Source: an uncultured Burkholderiales bacterium (GTDB lineage Bacteria; Pseudomonadota; Gammaproteobacteria; Burkholderiales; Burkholderiaceae_C). From it: a stretch of DNA of 46,949 nt. The stretch spans positions 1-46,949 of the forward strand of contig CAIKVH010000027.1 of assembly GCA_903830725.1 (NCBI GenBank), read 5' to 3'. Of this stretch, positions 9,260 through 17,617 are shown piece by piece; position 1 is the first letter of the stretch; the number at the start of each line of letters is the position of its first letter. Below the pieces are notes generated by a model. The model searched no databases, had not been told where the DNA came from, and was given only the letters and a program-made list of their open reading frames with translations. The translations under genes were made by a program, and so were the position numbers.

Positions 9260-9725
9260 TACTTTTAACAATCAAGATTCCTTTAATGGTTTTGATATTC
9301 TCATTCCCTTTGTACACGAACTGGGCTTTGTTCTCAATTTCTTTGAGCATGGCACTTCAGAGATTTTTTACACCCCCAGGTCTGAGCACTTAAACTCATT
9401 TAATGTAGCGCACGGAGGAAGTCTCATGACGCTTTTGGATGTCAGTATGGCAACTGCAGCAAGGAGCGTGGACAAGACACTTGGGGTTGTTACGATTGAG
9501 ATGAAAACTAGTTTCTTAAGGCCTGCCAATGGCAAGCTTAAAGCGGTTGGGGAACTTTTGCACCGAACCCGTTCTACAGCTTTTGTGCAGGCAAGTGTAT
9601 TCAACGAAGCGGGTGAATTGTGTTCACATTCCAGCGGAACATTTCGCTACGTCCAGCGTCAGCCCGAGTCCCAAGATGTTAAAGCTGATGCGGGGGAAGT
9701 GCGGATAAATATTGCTACTGATTAG
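9252..9725 (+). CDS. PaaI-family hotdog acyl-CoA thioesterase
   Basis: Predicted to hydrolyse acyl-CoA thioesters, probably releasing CoA from stalled intermediates of the neighbouring degradation enzymes. The hotdog signature is NVAHGGSLMTLLDVSMATAA (HGG motif with downstream Asp), then VTIEMKTSFLRPANGKLKA. The ATG at 9252 lies inside the 3' end of the preceding dehydrogenase gene (stop 9257-9259). A GTG at 9237 would add five residues and is less likely. The 157-residue length is normal for the family. Overlap with the upstream gene indicates co-translation. Confidence 0.9.
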   Translation: MTDTFNNQDSFNGFDILIPFVHELGFVLNFFEHGTSEIFYTPRSEHLNSFNVAHGGSLMTLLDVSMATAARSVDKTLGVVTIEMKTSFLRPANGKLKAVGELLHRTRSTAFVQASVFNEAGELCSHSSGTFRYVQRQPESQDVKADAGEVRINIATD

Positions 9726-9770
9726 TGCTGCTTTGAGACTTTTTTTAATCAACTTTAGACGGAATTTAAT

Positions 9771-10706
9771 ATGAAGCCCCCTATTTTGTTACACAACTAC
9801 CCTGTTTCTCCGTTTGCGGAGAAAGTTCGACGTATCCTTGGCTACAAAGGGCTTGAGTGGGGAAATGTGTTGATCCCGATGATCATGCCAAAACCCGATG
9901 TTGTGGCATTAACGGGAGGACATCGACGCACACCAATTCTGCAAATTGGAGCGGATGTATATTGCGACACAGCTCTCATCTGCGATGTGCTTGAGCACCT
10001 TGCCCCTAACCCAACACTTTATCCAGAGCATACAAAGGGACTGACTAGAACCATTGCTCAGTGGGCAGACACACTACTCTTTCCAGTAGCTATGGCTTAC
10101 AACTTTCAACCCAAAGGGGCGGAACAGGTGTTTGCAAAGATGGGTGCAGAGGCGGCAAAAGCTTTTGCAGCTGATCGAGCTGCAATGCGAGGCGGTCAAG
10201 CCCGGATGTCTCCCCCAGAGGCAACAATTACGTACAAGAGCTATTTGCGCAGAATATCAAACATGCTTGATGGCTCTGCGTTTCTTTGTGGGGAGGCTCC
10301 TAGTTTGGCTGATTTCTCTGTTTATCACCCCATTTGGTTCACTATCAACAATGTTCCCGTCCTTAGTGATGTCATGGACGCTACACCGCAAATCAGAAGC
10401 TGGTATGAGCGGATGAGCAAATGGGGTTGGGGTAACACTTCAGAGGTAAGCCCAGCTGAGGCTCTTGAAATTTCAAAAAACGCTTCCCCCGCACCCCTCA
10501 AGAAGGAGATATTTGAAAATGTACACGGTATAGCGCTGGGGACTAAGGTTATATTGCACGCCGAGAGTTTTGGCGTTGAGCCGACGCAGGGGGAGCTTAT
10601 AGCTGCAACCAAAACACGCTTCACAATTAGGCGCACAGATCCCAGAGCCGGAACGGTTAACGTCCACTTTCCTCGGGTCGGTTTTGTCATTAAAGCAGCA
10701 GACTAA
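9771..10706 (+). CDS. Glutathione S-transferase-like protein with C-terminal extension
   Basis: The N-terminal thioredoxin-like domain is clear (LHNYPVSPFAEKVRRILGYK, then the cis-Pro region RRTPILQIG and the DTALICDVLE motif). The all-helical GST C-domain runs to about residue 230 (FLCGEAPSLADFSVYHPIWF). A further ~80 residues follow (GIALGTKVILHAESFGVEPT to the end), which look like a small beta-rich domain and make the protein 311 residues instead of ~210-230. It lies 45 bases after the thioesterase in an acyl-CoA cluster, so a role in that pathway (isomerase or detoxification) is inferred. The substrate is unknown. Confidence 0.88.
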   Translation: MKPPILLHNYPVSPFAEKVRRILGYKGLEWGNVLIPMIMPKPDVVALTGGHRRTPILQIGADVYCDTALICDVLEHLAPNPTLYPEHTKGLTRTIAQWADTLLFPVAMAYNFQPKGAEQVFAKMGAEAAKAFAADRAAMRGGQARMSPPEATITYKSYLRRISNMLDGSAFLCGEAPSLADFSVYHPIWFTINNVPVLSDVMDATPQIRSWYERMSKWGWGNTSEVSPAEALEISKNASPAPLKKEIFENVHGIALGTKVILHAESFGVEPTQGELIAATKTRFTIRRTDPRAGTVNVHFPRVGFVIKAAD

Positions 10707-10726
10707 TCGCTCTCAAATCGCTCTCA
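10705..10726 (+). repeat. Two exact 11-bp tandem copies between GST and SDR genes
   Basis: AATCGCTCTCA occurs twice in direct tandem (10705-10715 and 10716-10726), overlapping the GST stop codon and ending 12 bases before the SDR start. It most likely reflects a small local duplication of the ribosome-binding region. Confidence 0.7.
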
Positions 10727-10738
10727 AATTGTTTTGTG

Positions 10739-11641
10739 ATGAAAGATTTCCAAAGTAAAACAGCGCTCATCACTGGCGCTGCCTCGGGTCTGGGTTTAGA
10801 GTTTGCAAAGCTCGGTGCGCGCATGGGTATGCATTTGCTTCTCGTGGACATTAACGAGCACGCCCTGAAGGCGGCAAACGATGAGCTAGAGTCTATCGTC
10901 CAAGCCAGTTCCCTTGGGGGCTCATCAAACCATTTCGTAGTGGACGTGTCTGATCCCGTGGCGATGGCCGTTTTATCCCAGCAAATTGTTGCTGAGCACT
11001 CGACCCCTAATTTGATCATGAATAACGCGGGTATTGTTGGCGGTGGGTTAATTTGGGAACACACCGCTCAGGATTGGGAGCGGGTGCTGAAGGTCAATGT
11101 TTGGGGAGTAATTAATGGGGTAACTCTTTTTACGCCGCTGATGCTCGCCGCCGCTGAGAGGGACCCAAAGTGGCGAGGACATATAGTGAACACCGCCAGT
11201 ATGGCGGGTTTACTCACCCCTCCCAATATGGGCATCTATAACGTGAGTAAACACGCTGTGGTTGCCTTGACTGAAACCTTATATCAAGATTTGCGCTTGG
11301 TCAGCTCTCAAGTAGGGGCAAGCGTGTTGTGTCCGTATTTTGTTCCAACCGCAATTAATCAAAGCTTTGAAGATTCAAAAGACACCTCGACAAGAAGTCA
11401 GATCATTAGTAAACAAATGCTAGACAAAGCGGTTGGATCTGGCAAGGTAAGCGCTCAAGATGTTGCCAAACGGGTGTTTGAGGCAGTTGCAGCGAATCAG
11501 TTCTACATTTTTAGCCATCCCCAGGCTTTGGGCAACGTCCAAAAGCGGATGCAATCGATATTGGATAATACACAACCTCCCGATCCATTTGCGCTCAGGC
11601 CTGAGATCGGAGAGGATCTTAGAAATGCTTTGAAAAATTAA
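10739..11641 (+). CDS. Short-chain dehydrogenase/reductase (SDR)
   Basis: NAD(P)-dependent oxidoreductase of the classical SDR type. It shows the TGxxxGxG cofactor motif (ALITGAASGLGLEFAK), Asp for NAD(P) selection in LLVDI, NNAG (MNNAGIVGGG), the catalytic Ser in NTASMAGLL and the YxxxK pair in YNVSKHAVVALTE. Length 300 with ATG 10739; GTG at 10736 is the adjacent alternative. It is the last gene of the acyl-CoA cluster, so a hydroxyacyl or short-chain alcohol substrate is plausible but unproven. A 116-base gap then precedes tex. Confidence 0.93.
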   Translation: MKDFQSKTALITGAASGLGLEFAKLGARMGMHLLLVDINEHALKAANDELESIVQASSLGGSSNHFVVDVSDPVAMAVLSQQIVAEHSTPNLIMNNAGIVGGGLIWEHTAQDWERVLKVNVWGVINGVTLFTPLMLAAAERDPKWRGHIVNTASMAGLLTPPNMGIYNVSKHAVVALTETLYQDLRLVSSQVGASVLCPYFVPTAINQSFEDSKDTSTRSQIISKQMLDKAVGSGKVSAQDVAKRVFEAVAANQFYIFSHPQALGNVQKRMQSILDNTQPPDPFALRPEIGEDLRNALKN

Positions 11642-11757
11642 TCTTTCAAACCCCATTTCAAATCATCACCTGCAACAGACGCTGTATGTGTTTTTAAAAT
11701 ATATTTTCCCAAGTCTCATTCTTAAATTTTTCTATTTTTTCTGTTTACCAAATTTTA

Positions 11758-14190
11758 ATGATTTCCAAAATAATAAAACAAATCGCCCAAGAATTAACGG
11801 TTAAACCCGAGCAAGTTGAGTCAGCGGTGGCTCTGCTTGATCAAGGCTCTACAGTTCCTTTTATAGCCAGGTATAGAAAAGAGGCTACGGGTGGATTGGA
11901 CGACGTTCAACTCCGAGACCTGGAATCTCGACTTAGCTACCTTAGAGAGCTTAGCGATAGAAAGGAAGCAGTATTAAAAAGCATTGAGTCACAGGGTAAA
12001 TTAACGCCAGACTTGCAAATGCTTATTGAGCAAGCGACTACGAAAGTGATTTTAGAGGACCTTTATTTACCCTTCAAACCTAAGCGGCGTACCAAGGGTC
12101 AAATTGCAAAGGAGGCTGGTCTGGAGCCCCTAGCGGATTTGCTATTTAATGACCCAACCCTTAACCCACTTAACACCGCTGAGGGCTACATAAGATCAGT
12201 TGGGGACCCACTCGCTGTAGAGGGTTCAGACTTCACGACGGTACAAAAAGTACTGGACGGCGTACGCGATATCTTGTCGGAGCGCTTTGCTGAGGACGCC
12301 GCTTTGGTTCAAAGTCTGCGTGAGTGGCTATGGGAAAACGCGGTCCTTAAAAGCACTCAAATTATCACAAAGGAGCCGATCCCCGAGGCCCAAAAATTTA
12401 GCGACTATTTTGATTATTCAGAGCCTTTGGTTCGAATACCTTCGCACCGCATACTGGCCGCTCTTCGTGGGCGAACTCTTGGCGTTTTATCTTTACAAAT
12501 AGAACTTGCGCCAACTGTGTCCAACGAGGCTTCTCTCCCAAATGGCTCCACAACGTATACAGAAATGCTCGCTGAAAGTCGTATTGCTCATCACCTTGCA
12601 TGGTCTCATCAAAATAGAGCAGCAGATGACTTTATCCGAAAATGTATGAGTTGGACCTGGCGTGTAAAGCTTAGTTTATCGATTGAGCGTGATTTATTGA
12701 CCCGTATCCGTGAGCACGCGGAGGAGGTTGCTATCAAAGTATTTGCTGATAATTTGCGAGACCTGTTATTGGCTGCGCCTGCTGGAAAGCGAGTTGTGAT
12801 GGGTCTAGACCCCGGTATTAGAACCGGTGTTAAGGTGGCTGTTGTTGACGAGACCGGCAAACTTGTCGACACCTCAACAGTTTATCCCCATGAGCCAAGA
12901 CGAGACTGGAAGGGTTCACTTGAGACTTTATACAAACTATGTACCCGTCACAATGTAAATTTAATTGCCATTGGTAATGGGACAGCAAGCCGTGAAACAG
13001 ACCAACTCGCAGCTGATTTGATAGAGCTTTTGGGTAAAGACTCTGCAAATAGCATTAGCAATCTCAAAGACTCAAGTGGTGCGACTTTATCAATCCAAAA
13101 AGTTGTGGTGAGTGAGGCTGGTGCCTCCGTGTACAGTGCCAGCGAGTATGCCTCTAAAGAAATGCCCGACATCGATGTTTCTTTAAGAGGGGCAGCAAGT
13201 ATTGCTAGAAGACTTCAAGACCCACTTGCAGAACTTGTCAAAATCACGCCAAAATCAATTGGGGTTGGGCAGTATCAACATGATGTTAATCCAACTCAAC
13301 TAGACAAAGCGCTTGATGCCGTAGTCGAGGACTGCGTAAATGCTGTAGGTGTTGATCTGAACACGGCGAGTACACCCCTCTTGGCCCGAGTTTCAGGACT
13401 CTCCAATACGACCGCACAGTCAATTGTTCGTTGGCGAGAGAAGAACGGGGCGTTTAAAAATAGGAAACAGCTTTTAGAAGTTACGGGTCTGGGTGCTAAA
13501 ACATTTGAGCAAAGCGCGGGATTTCTGAGAATTCGGGACGGTGATAACCCACTTGATATGACGGGTGTTCACCCTGAGAGTTACCCCTTGGTTGAGCAAA
13601 TCATCATAAAAGCCTCTTGCCCTGTTGATGAACTGATGGGACAACCCGATAAGCTACGCTCTCTAAAACCAGAACTATTCACTAGGGATGGTATTGGGAT
13701 TGTTACCGTCAAGGACATCTTTCAAGAGCTTGAGAAAAAAGGTAGAGACCCTAGACCATCATTCAAGGTAGCTAAATTAAACGCTGAGGTTAAGGATATT
13801 AAGGATCTCAAGGAGGGCATGTTGCTTCAGGGGACCGTTAGCAATGTGGCTGCATTTGGAGCATTTGTGGATTTAGGTGTTCACCAAGACGGATTGGTCC
13901 ATGTTAGCCAACTGAGTCATAAATTTATTTCGGATGCGAGGGAGATCGTTAAGACTGGTGATATCGTAGATGTGCGCGTCGTCTCTGTTGATATTCCTAG
14001 GGCTAGGATTGCGCTGACAATGAAGTTGGACTCAGGCCCCTCTATGAATCCTTCCAACACGGATGGGAATCACTTCCAAAAATCCCAGCGAAACCAACCC
14101 AACTCTGCTCACGCAAAGTCCAAGGGTGCCGATACATCGAACACAGCAATGTCAACAGCTTTTGCAAAATTGCAAGCACTTAAGAAGTAA
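11758..14190 (+). CDS. tex: Tex-family RNA-binding transcription accessory protein
   Basis: Tex is a conserved nucleic-acid-binding protein linked to transcription and toxin expression in several bacteria. Domain order is complete: helical N-terminal region (YRKEATGGLDDVQLRDLESR), YqgF/RNase H-like domain near 340-470 (VMGLDPGIRTGVKVAVVDE), tandem helix-hairpin-helix near 530-600 (DLNTASTPLLARVSGL; VTGLGAKTFEQSAGFLRI), and S1 RNA-binding domain near 685-755 (GTVSNVAAFGAFVDLGVHQD, GLVHVSQLS). The remaining Asn/Ser/Lys-rich tail is disordered. At 810 residues it is slightly longer than E. coli YhgF (773). It is a stand-alone gene with an AT-rich upstream region. Confidence 0.97.
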   Translation: MISKIIKQIAQELTVKPEQVESAVALLDQGSTVPFIARYRKEATGGLDDVQLRDLESRLSYLRELSDRKEAVLKSIESQGKLTPDLQMLIEQATTKVILEDLYLPFKPKRRTKGQIAKEAGLEPLADLLFNDPTLNPLNTAEGYIRSVGDPLAVEGSDFTTVQKVLDGVRDILSERFAEDAALVQSLREWLWENAVLKSTQIITKEPIPEAQKFSDYFDYSEPLVRIPSHRILAALRGRTLGVLSLQIELAPTVSNEASLPNGSTTYTEMLAESRIAHHLAWSHQNRAADDFIRKCMSWTWRVKLSLSIERDLLTRIREHAEEVAIKVFADNLRDLLLAAPAGKRVVMGLDPGIRTGVKVAVVDETGKLVDTSTVYPHEPRRDWKGSLETLYKLCTRHNVNLIAIGNGTASRETDQLAADLIELLGKDSANSISNLKDSSGATLSIQKVVVSEAGASVYSASEYASKEMPDIDVSLRGAASIARRLQDPLAELVKITPKSIGVGQYQHDVNPTQLDKALDAVVEDCVNAVGVDLNTASTPLLARVSGLSNTTAQSIVRWREKNGAFKNRKQLLEVTGLGAKTFEQSAGFLRIRDGDNPLDMTGVHPESYPLVEQIIIKASCPVDELMGQPDKLRSLKPELFTRDGIGIVTVKDIFQELEKKGRDPRPSFKVAKLNAEVKDIKDLKEGMLLQGTVSNVAAFGAFVDLGVHQDGLVHVSQLSHKFISDAREIVKTGDIVDVRVVSVDIPRARIALTMKLDSGPSMNPSNTDGNHFQKSQRNQPNSAHAKSKGADTSNTAMSTAFAKLQALKK

Positions 14191-14230
14191 TTTTTTTTAC
14201 CCCGTCTTGAGGTTGCGCTGCGATTAGTAC

Positions 14231-14244
14231 TTATTAGCTAATAA
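14231..14244. promoter_or_regulatory. 14-bp perfect palindrome upstream of the Gly-rich lipoprotein gene
   Basis: TTATTAGCTAATAA is fully self-complementary and sits 53 bases before the lipoprotein ATG. A half copy (CTTATTAG) recurs at 14254-14261. The spacing suits an operator near the promoter, but no regulator is encoded next to it. Confidence 0.3.
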
Positions 14245-14279
14245 AAATTTATCCTTATTAGACTCAAGAAAATCTTAAA

Positions 14280-14297
14280 TCTACCGAATCAGGTAGA
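14280..14297 (+). promoter_or_regulatory. Small hairpin directly before the lipoprotein start codon
   Basis: TCTACC (14280-14285) pairs with GGTAGA (14292-14297), loop GAATCA. The right arm contains the only purine-rich ribosome-binding candidate (AGGTAG) and the A of the ATG, so the fold could hinder initiation. Short stem; functional meaning uncertain. Confidence 0.3.
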
Positions 14298-16189
14298 TGC
14301 TAGAAAATCACATTCATAAATTACTTGGCGCTCGAACCTATCTTATAGGTACGATTTGCATTGCTTTTTGCCTTGCCCTGTCAGGGTGTGGGGGCGGAGG
14401 GGGAGCGGAGGCCGCCTGCGTTAGCGCACTAGGAGCGCTCGGTGCAAACGCTTGTAAAAATGGGACCACAAATAAAAGCTCAACAACTTCGACATCCATA
14501 CTTAAGCTCGATGACATGACGGTTGGCCTCAACGAAGGCGCAAGCTTAACGACTAGCTTATTAAACACTACAAATTTGACCGGCGTCACATTTGTTACAG
14601 TTCCAGGTATGGGGCCCTCCAGCGGCACCTTAACCCTAGATGCGACAACAGGTGCATTTACATACACCCCTTCTAACATTTATTGGTGGGGTTCTGACTC
14701 ATTTTTGTACTACGTTAAGGACGCATCCGGACAATCGTCTAATCAAGCAAAAGTGACTATCACTGTTAGTAAAGTTGCTATTTCAGCGACAGCTTATACG
14801 CAGTACACCGCTTTGAATCCATTTCAAGTCGCACAAAACGGTTCAAACACTCACGGTTTGCTCACCTCAACCAATCCCAATCAAGACCAAGTTGTTTATT
14901 TCATCAGTAATCCAACGACTACTCAGGGCGGAACTGCAACGACTGACATATACGGTAATTTCATATATTCACCTCCTAATGCAGTTTTCACAGGTACTGA
15001 TCATTTTGTTTATTCGGTTCAAGATAACGCTACTAACTCTACCAGTACAGCAACAGTCTACATAAACGTTACCGCTAATTCAAATGCCGTTACCTGGGTA
15101 TCGGATGGCATTCTTGGTGTGTATAACAACTTTGCGCAACCCAATGCTCAAAATGTGAACGTTACGGTGCAAGCCACTTGCGCGAATGTCGGTACATCCC
15201 CAACGTATTCAAAGGGTTTGAATTGGCCGACCACTCCCGTTCTTAATTTGAATACAAGTACGGGAGCGATTACGGGGGCACTCGCTGCAGCCCCAGGTTC
15301 TGTTGCCGTATCAACACCTATACCTGTAAACGTTTCATGTCCAACGGGAGGAGGCACTCCAACCTCCTCTTCAAAATTGTTCGAAATGTACGTTCTCCCG
15401 ACAACTGTAGTTCAACTATCTACAACGGCCACAATCATAGCGGGTGGACAACTAGGATCCGGATCTTGTACGACATCAACAACATTATTAGCAAATTGTG
15501 TCACTTACCTAACAGTCAGTGGGTTTGTCGCTGGCCCAGTTACCCTTAACAGCCAATACATATACTCCGTTACACCACCGACGGGTGTAACTGCTATGAG
15601 TGCTTTAATTGTCGGTGGCGGTGGTGGGGGTGCAGCAGGAAGCACATCCGCATCTGGCGCTGGTGGGGGGGGAGGTGGATTTATGTCTTTTAACAATAAT
15701 TCCATTCCAACAGTAAGCGCCTTTCCAGTTTATGTAGGACTCGGGGGCATTGCAGGAACTGTATTAAGTCCAACGGGCCAAGCTGGTCAACCATCAGCAC
15801 TAAATGCGATCACAGCTTTGGGTGGTCTGGGTGGAACTGGTGCAGGCGGAAGTGGCGGTGCAGAACCGGGATCAAATGCATTAAGTAACAACACCCTTAC
15901 TACAACGAGTTTTGCGGGAGGCCAGGTCAAAGTTGGAACAACCGAAGGCGGCGGTGGTGGCGCAGATGGCGTCGGTAATTTGCCAGCTGGCGGCTACGGA
16001 GCGCCAAGTAATATCACGGGCTCTACGGTTTATTATTCAGCCGGTGGAGCAGGTGGTTCCCTTAGTTCAAGCTGCACAAGCGCAACTACAACCGCTGACG
16101 GTAACGGCGGAGCCGGCGGACTTGGAGGACTGTCGAGTCCTTGTCCCGGCGTTGCGGGTGATCCAGGTGTTGTGATAATTAGTTTTTAA
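14297..16189 (+). CDS. Surface lipoprotein with cadherin/Ig-like repeats and C-terminal glycine-rich domain
   Basis: A signal peptide ends in a lipobox (LALSGC), so Cys31 is the predicted lipid site. Two cadherin/Ig-like repeats follow: about 68-155 (GTLTLDATTGAFTYTPSNIY, then DSFLYYVKDASGQSSNQAKV) and 158-258 (DHFVYSVQDNAT, ATVYINV). A third beta-rich segment spans 265-370 (GLNWPTTPVLNLNTSTGAI). Residues ~420-630 are very Gly-rich (ALIVGGGGGG, AGGGGGGFM, DPGVVIISF), like the polyglycine-sandwich domains of phage adhesins and bacterial surface proteins. Cys pairs occur at SGSC/LANC and SSSC/SSPC. It is followed after 15 bases by another lipoprotein gene. Function unknown; surface attachment is an inference. 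Confidence 0.85.
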   Translation: MLENHIHKLLGARTYLIGTICIAFCLALSGCGGGGGAEAACVSALGALGANACKNGTTNKSSTTSTSILKLDDMTVGLNEGASLTTSLLNTTNLTGVTFVTVPGMGPSSGTLTLDATTGAFTYTPSNIYWWGSDSFLYYVKDASGQSSNQAKVTITVSKVAISATAYTQYTALNPFQVAQNGSNTHGLLTSTNPNQDQVVYFISNPTTTQGGTATTDIYGNFIYSPPNAVFTGTDHFVYSVQDNATNSTSTATVYINVTANSNAVTWVSDGILGVYNNFAQPNAQNVNVTVQATCANVGTSPTYSKGLNWPTTPVLNLNTSTGAITGALAAAPGSVAVSTPIPVNVSCPTGGGTPTSSSKLFEMYVLPTTVVQLSTTATIIAGGQLGSGSCTTSTTLLANCVTYLTVSGFVAGPVTLNSQYIYSVTPPTGVTAMSALIVGGGGGGAAGSTSASGAGGGGGGFMSFNNNSIPTVSAFPVYVGLGGIAGTVLSPTGQAGQPSALNAITALGGLGGTGAGGSGGAEPGSNALSNNTLTTTSFAGGQVKVGTTEGGGGGADGVGNLPAGGYGAPSNITGSTVYYSAGGAGGSLSSSCTSATTTADGNGGAGGLGGLSSPCPGVAGDPGVVIISF

Positions 16190-16204
16190 ATTAGGCTTAA
16201 TAAG

Positions 16205-16630
16205 ATGAAATTCAATCTTAAAATCAATCCGAAATTCATCAAAATCAGCGCTCTGTTGCCGCTGGTATTTTTGACGGGTTGCGCAACGGTGATCTCCGGG
16301 CGCTACCAAGATATTCACGTAACGACTTATTGCGGGACTCAGCGCGTAGACGCATCTTGCCACGTCAGCAACGAGAACGGAGAATGGAATATGTCCTCAC
16401 CCGGCAAAGCAACCGTTCAAAAAGGATTTGGCGATTTAGTGTTATTTTGTAGAGGGGACAATTTTGAACCTCACATGATGCGCGTTGCCTCAACTACAAC
16501 AGCTACCAATTTTGGAAACTTGTTGATTGGAGCGGGTGCAGCTGCATTGGTCGATGTAAACGACGGCGCGGGATACTCATATCCAGAAAATATCAACTTC
16601 GTTGTTAAGAGTTGTAGAGCCGCTCGCTGA
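16205..16630 (+). CDS. Small lipoprotein, function unknown
   Basis: A 141-residue protein with a lipoprotein signal (LLPLVFLTGC, lipid site Cys26) followed by ATVISGRYQDIHVTT. The mature part is a single small beta-rich domain with Cys residues (TTYCGTQRVDASCHV, LFCRGDN, VKSC) that could form disulfides. It also has a short hydrophobic GNLLIGAGAAALVD segment followed by GAGYSYPENI, as in several uncharacterised outer-membrane-associated lipoproteins. It sits 15 bases after the Gly-rich lipoprotein and is probably co-expressed with it. I do not recognise a specific function. Confidence 0.8.
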   Translation: MKFNLKINPKFIKISALLPLVFLTGCATVISGRYQDIHVTTYCGTQRVDASCHVSNENGEWNMSSPGKATVQKGFGDLVLFCRGDNFEPHMMRVASTTTATNFGNLLIGAGAAALVDVNDGAGYSYPENINFVVKSCRAAR

Positions 16631-16663
16631 CCCTCGCTAGAGCCTGGTATCAGCGCTCATAAC

Positions 16664-17590
16664 TCAAAGCTGTTTGTTCATTTCAATGTGAAGAATGCCG
16701 GCCTCCTCAAAGGTCTCGCCAATTGGCAGATAGAGGTGCTTTGCATAAAAGCCCTTTGCCTGGCACTGGGCGTGCAAGGATATTGACTTTATATTTTGTG
16801 TGCGAGCCAGTTCCTCTAAAGCCAATAGAACTCTGGATCCCCAGTGAGTTCCCCTCAGCTCTCGCGATACGGCCATTCGTCCAATTTTGCCAACCCCTAG
16901 CGTCTCACTCACACTCAGAGTTTCACTTTTACTCTTATCTAAACTCGGCATAATGAGTCTGGCGGTTGCGATGGGTAGCTTGAGTGCGTTATAAAGTACG
17001 GCATGTATGGAGGAAGCATCCAACTCATCCTCCTCAAGTTCAAGTGGTACACCTTGTTCGTCAACGAAAACCTCTTGCCTTAGCTTAAGGGCGTCAGCAC
17101 GTAATTCATGCCATTGACCCGTTTTTAGATATGTTACGTCTGCACCTTCCTCGTAACGGGATATTATGGATTTAAATTCAGGGGGTATGGGTTTAGATAT
17201 TTTTTTTACGGGATCAGCAAATACATAAACAATCTCCCCCGATATCAGCTCCTGGTCATCCCGCAGTATCGAGCCTATGAATTGCATAGATGAATTGCCT
17301 ATGCGCGCGCAGCGTAAACAAATAGTAAGGGTTTCATCAAAATAAGCCGAGCCGTTGTATTCTAGGGTCGCCTTTTTGACAAACAAATCGCCCTCTAATG
17401 ACTTTAAAGTAAGCTCGTAGGGGAGTGCCAATTCACGCCAGTACTGAGCGATTGCGATATCAAAGTAGGTTAGGTAATGGGGATTAAAAACTACTTTTTG
17501 CATGTCCACCTCAGCCCACCTGACTCTCAACCTGTGCTGAAGTCTGAAATTAAGAGGTGAATTTGAAGGGTTATCTTTCGATAAAGTCAT
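16664..17590 (-). CDS. Fusion of YbgC/FadM-like acyl-CoA thioesterase and GNAT acetyltransferase
   Basis: Residues ~18-140 are a hotdog thioesterase: RVRWAEVDMQKVVFNPHYL keeps the Asp of the YbgC/FadM active site, followed by VKKATLEYNGSAYFDETLTI. Residues ~158-305 are a GNAT domain of the ElaA type (LRQEVFVDEQGVPLELEEDE, IGRMAVSRELRGTHWGSRVL, FYAKHLYLPIGETFEEAGI). The two catalytic units are in one 308-residue chain. The plausible reading is an enzyme that handles acyl-CoA as both hydrolase and acyl donor, but the acceptor is unknown. The ATG at 17590 is the only start before the hotdog core. The gene is convergent with the lipoprotein pair and downstream of the esterase gene (28-base gap). 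Confidence 0.88.
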   Translation of the reverse strand: MTLSKDNPSNSPLNFRLQHRLRVRWAEVDMQKVVFNPHYLTYFDIAIAQYWRELALPYELTLKSLEGDLFVKKATLEYNGSAYFDETLTICLRCARIGNSSMQFIGSILRDDQELISGEIVYVFADPVKKISKPIPPEFKSIISRYEEGADVTYLKTGQWHELRADALKLRQEVFVDEQGVPLELEEDELDASSIHAVLYNALKLPIATARLIMPSLDKSKSETLSVSETLGVGKIGRMAVSRELRGTHWGSRVLLALEELARTQNIKSISLHAQCQAKGFYAKHLYLPIGETFEEAGILHIEMNKQL

Positions 17591-17617
17591 AGAAATTTAT
17601 TGCTGTTGTGGCTGTTA

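Noticed and set aside
14190-14210. T-run after tex as an intrinsic terminator
   Set aside because: Eight T's directly follow the stop codon but no stem precedes them.
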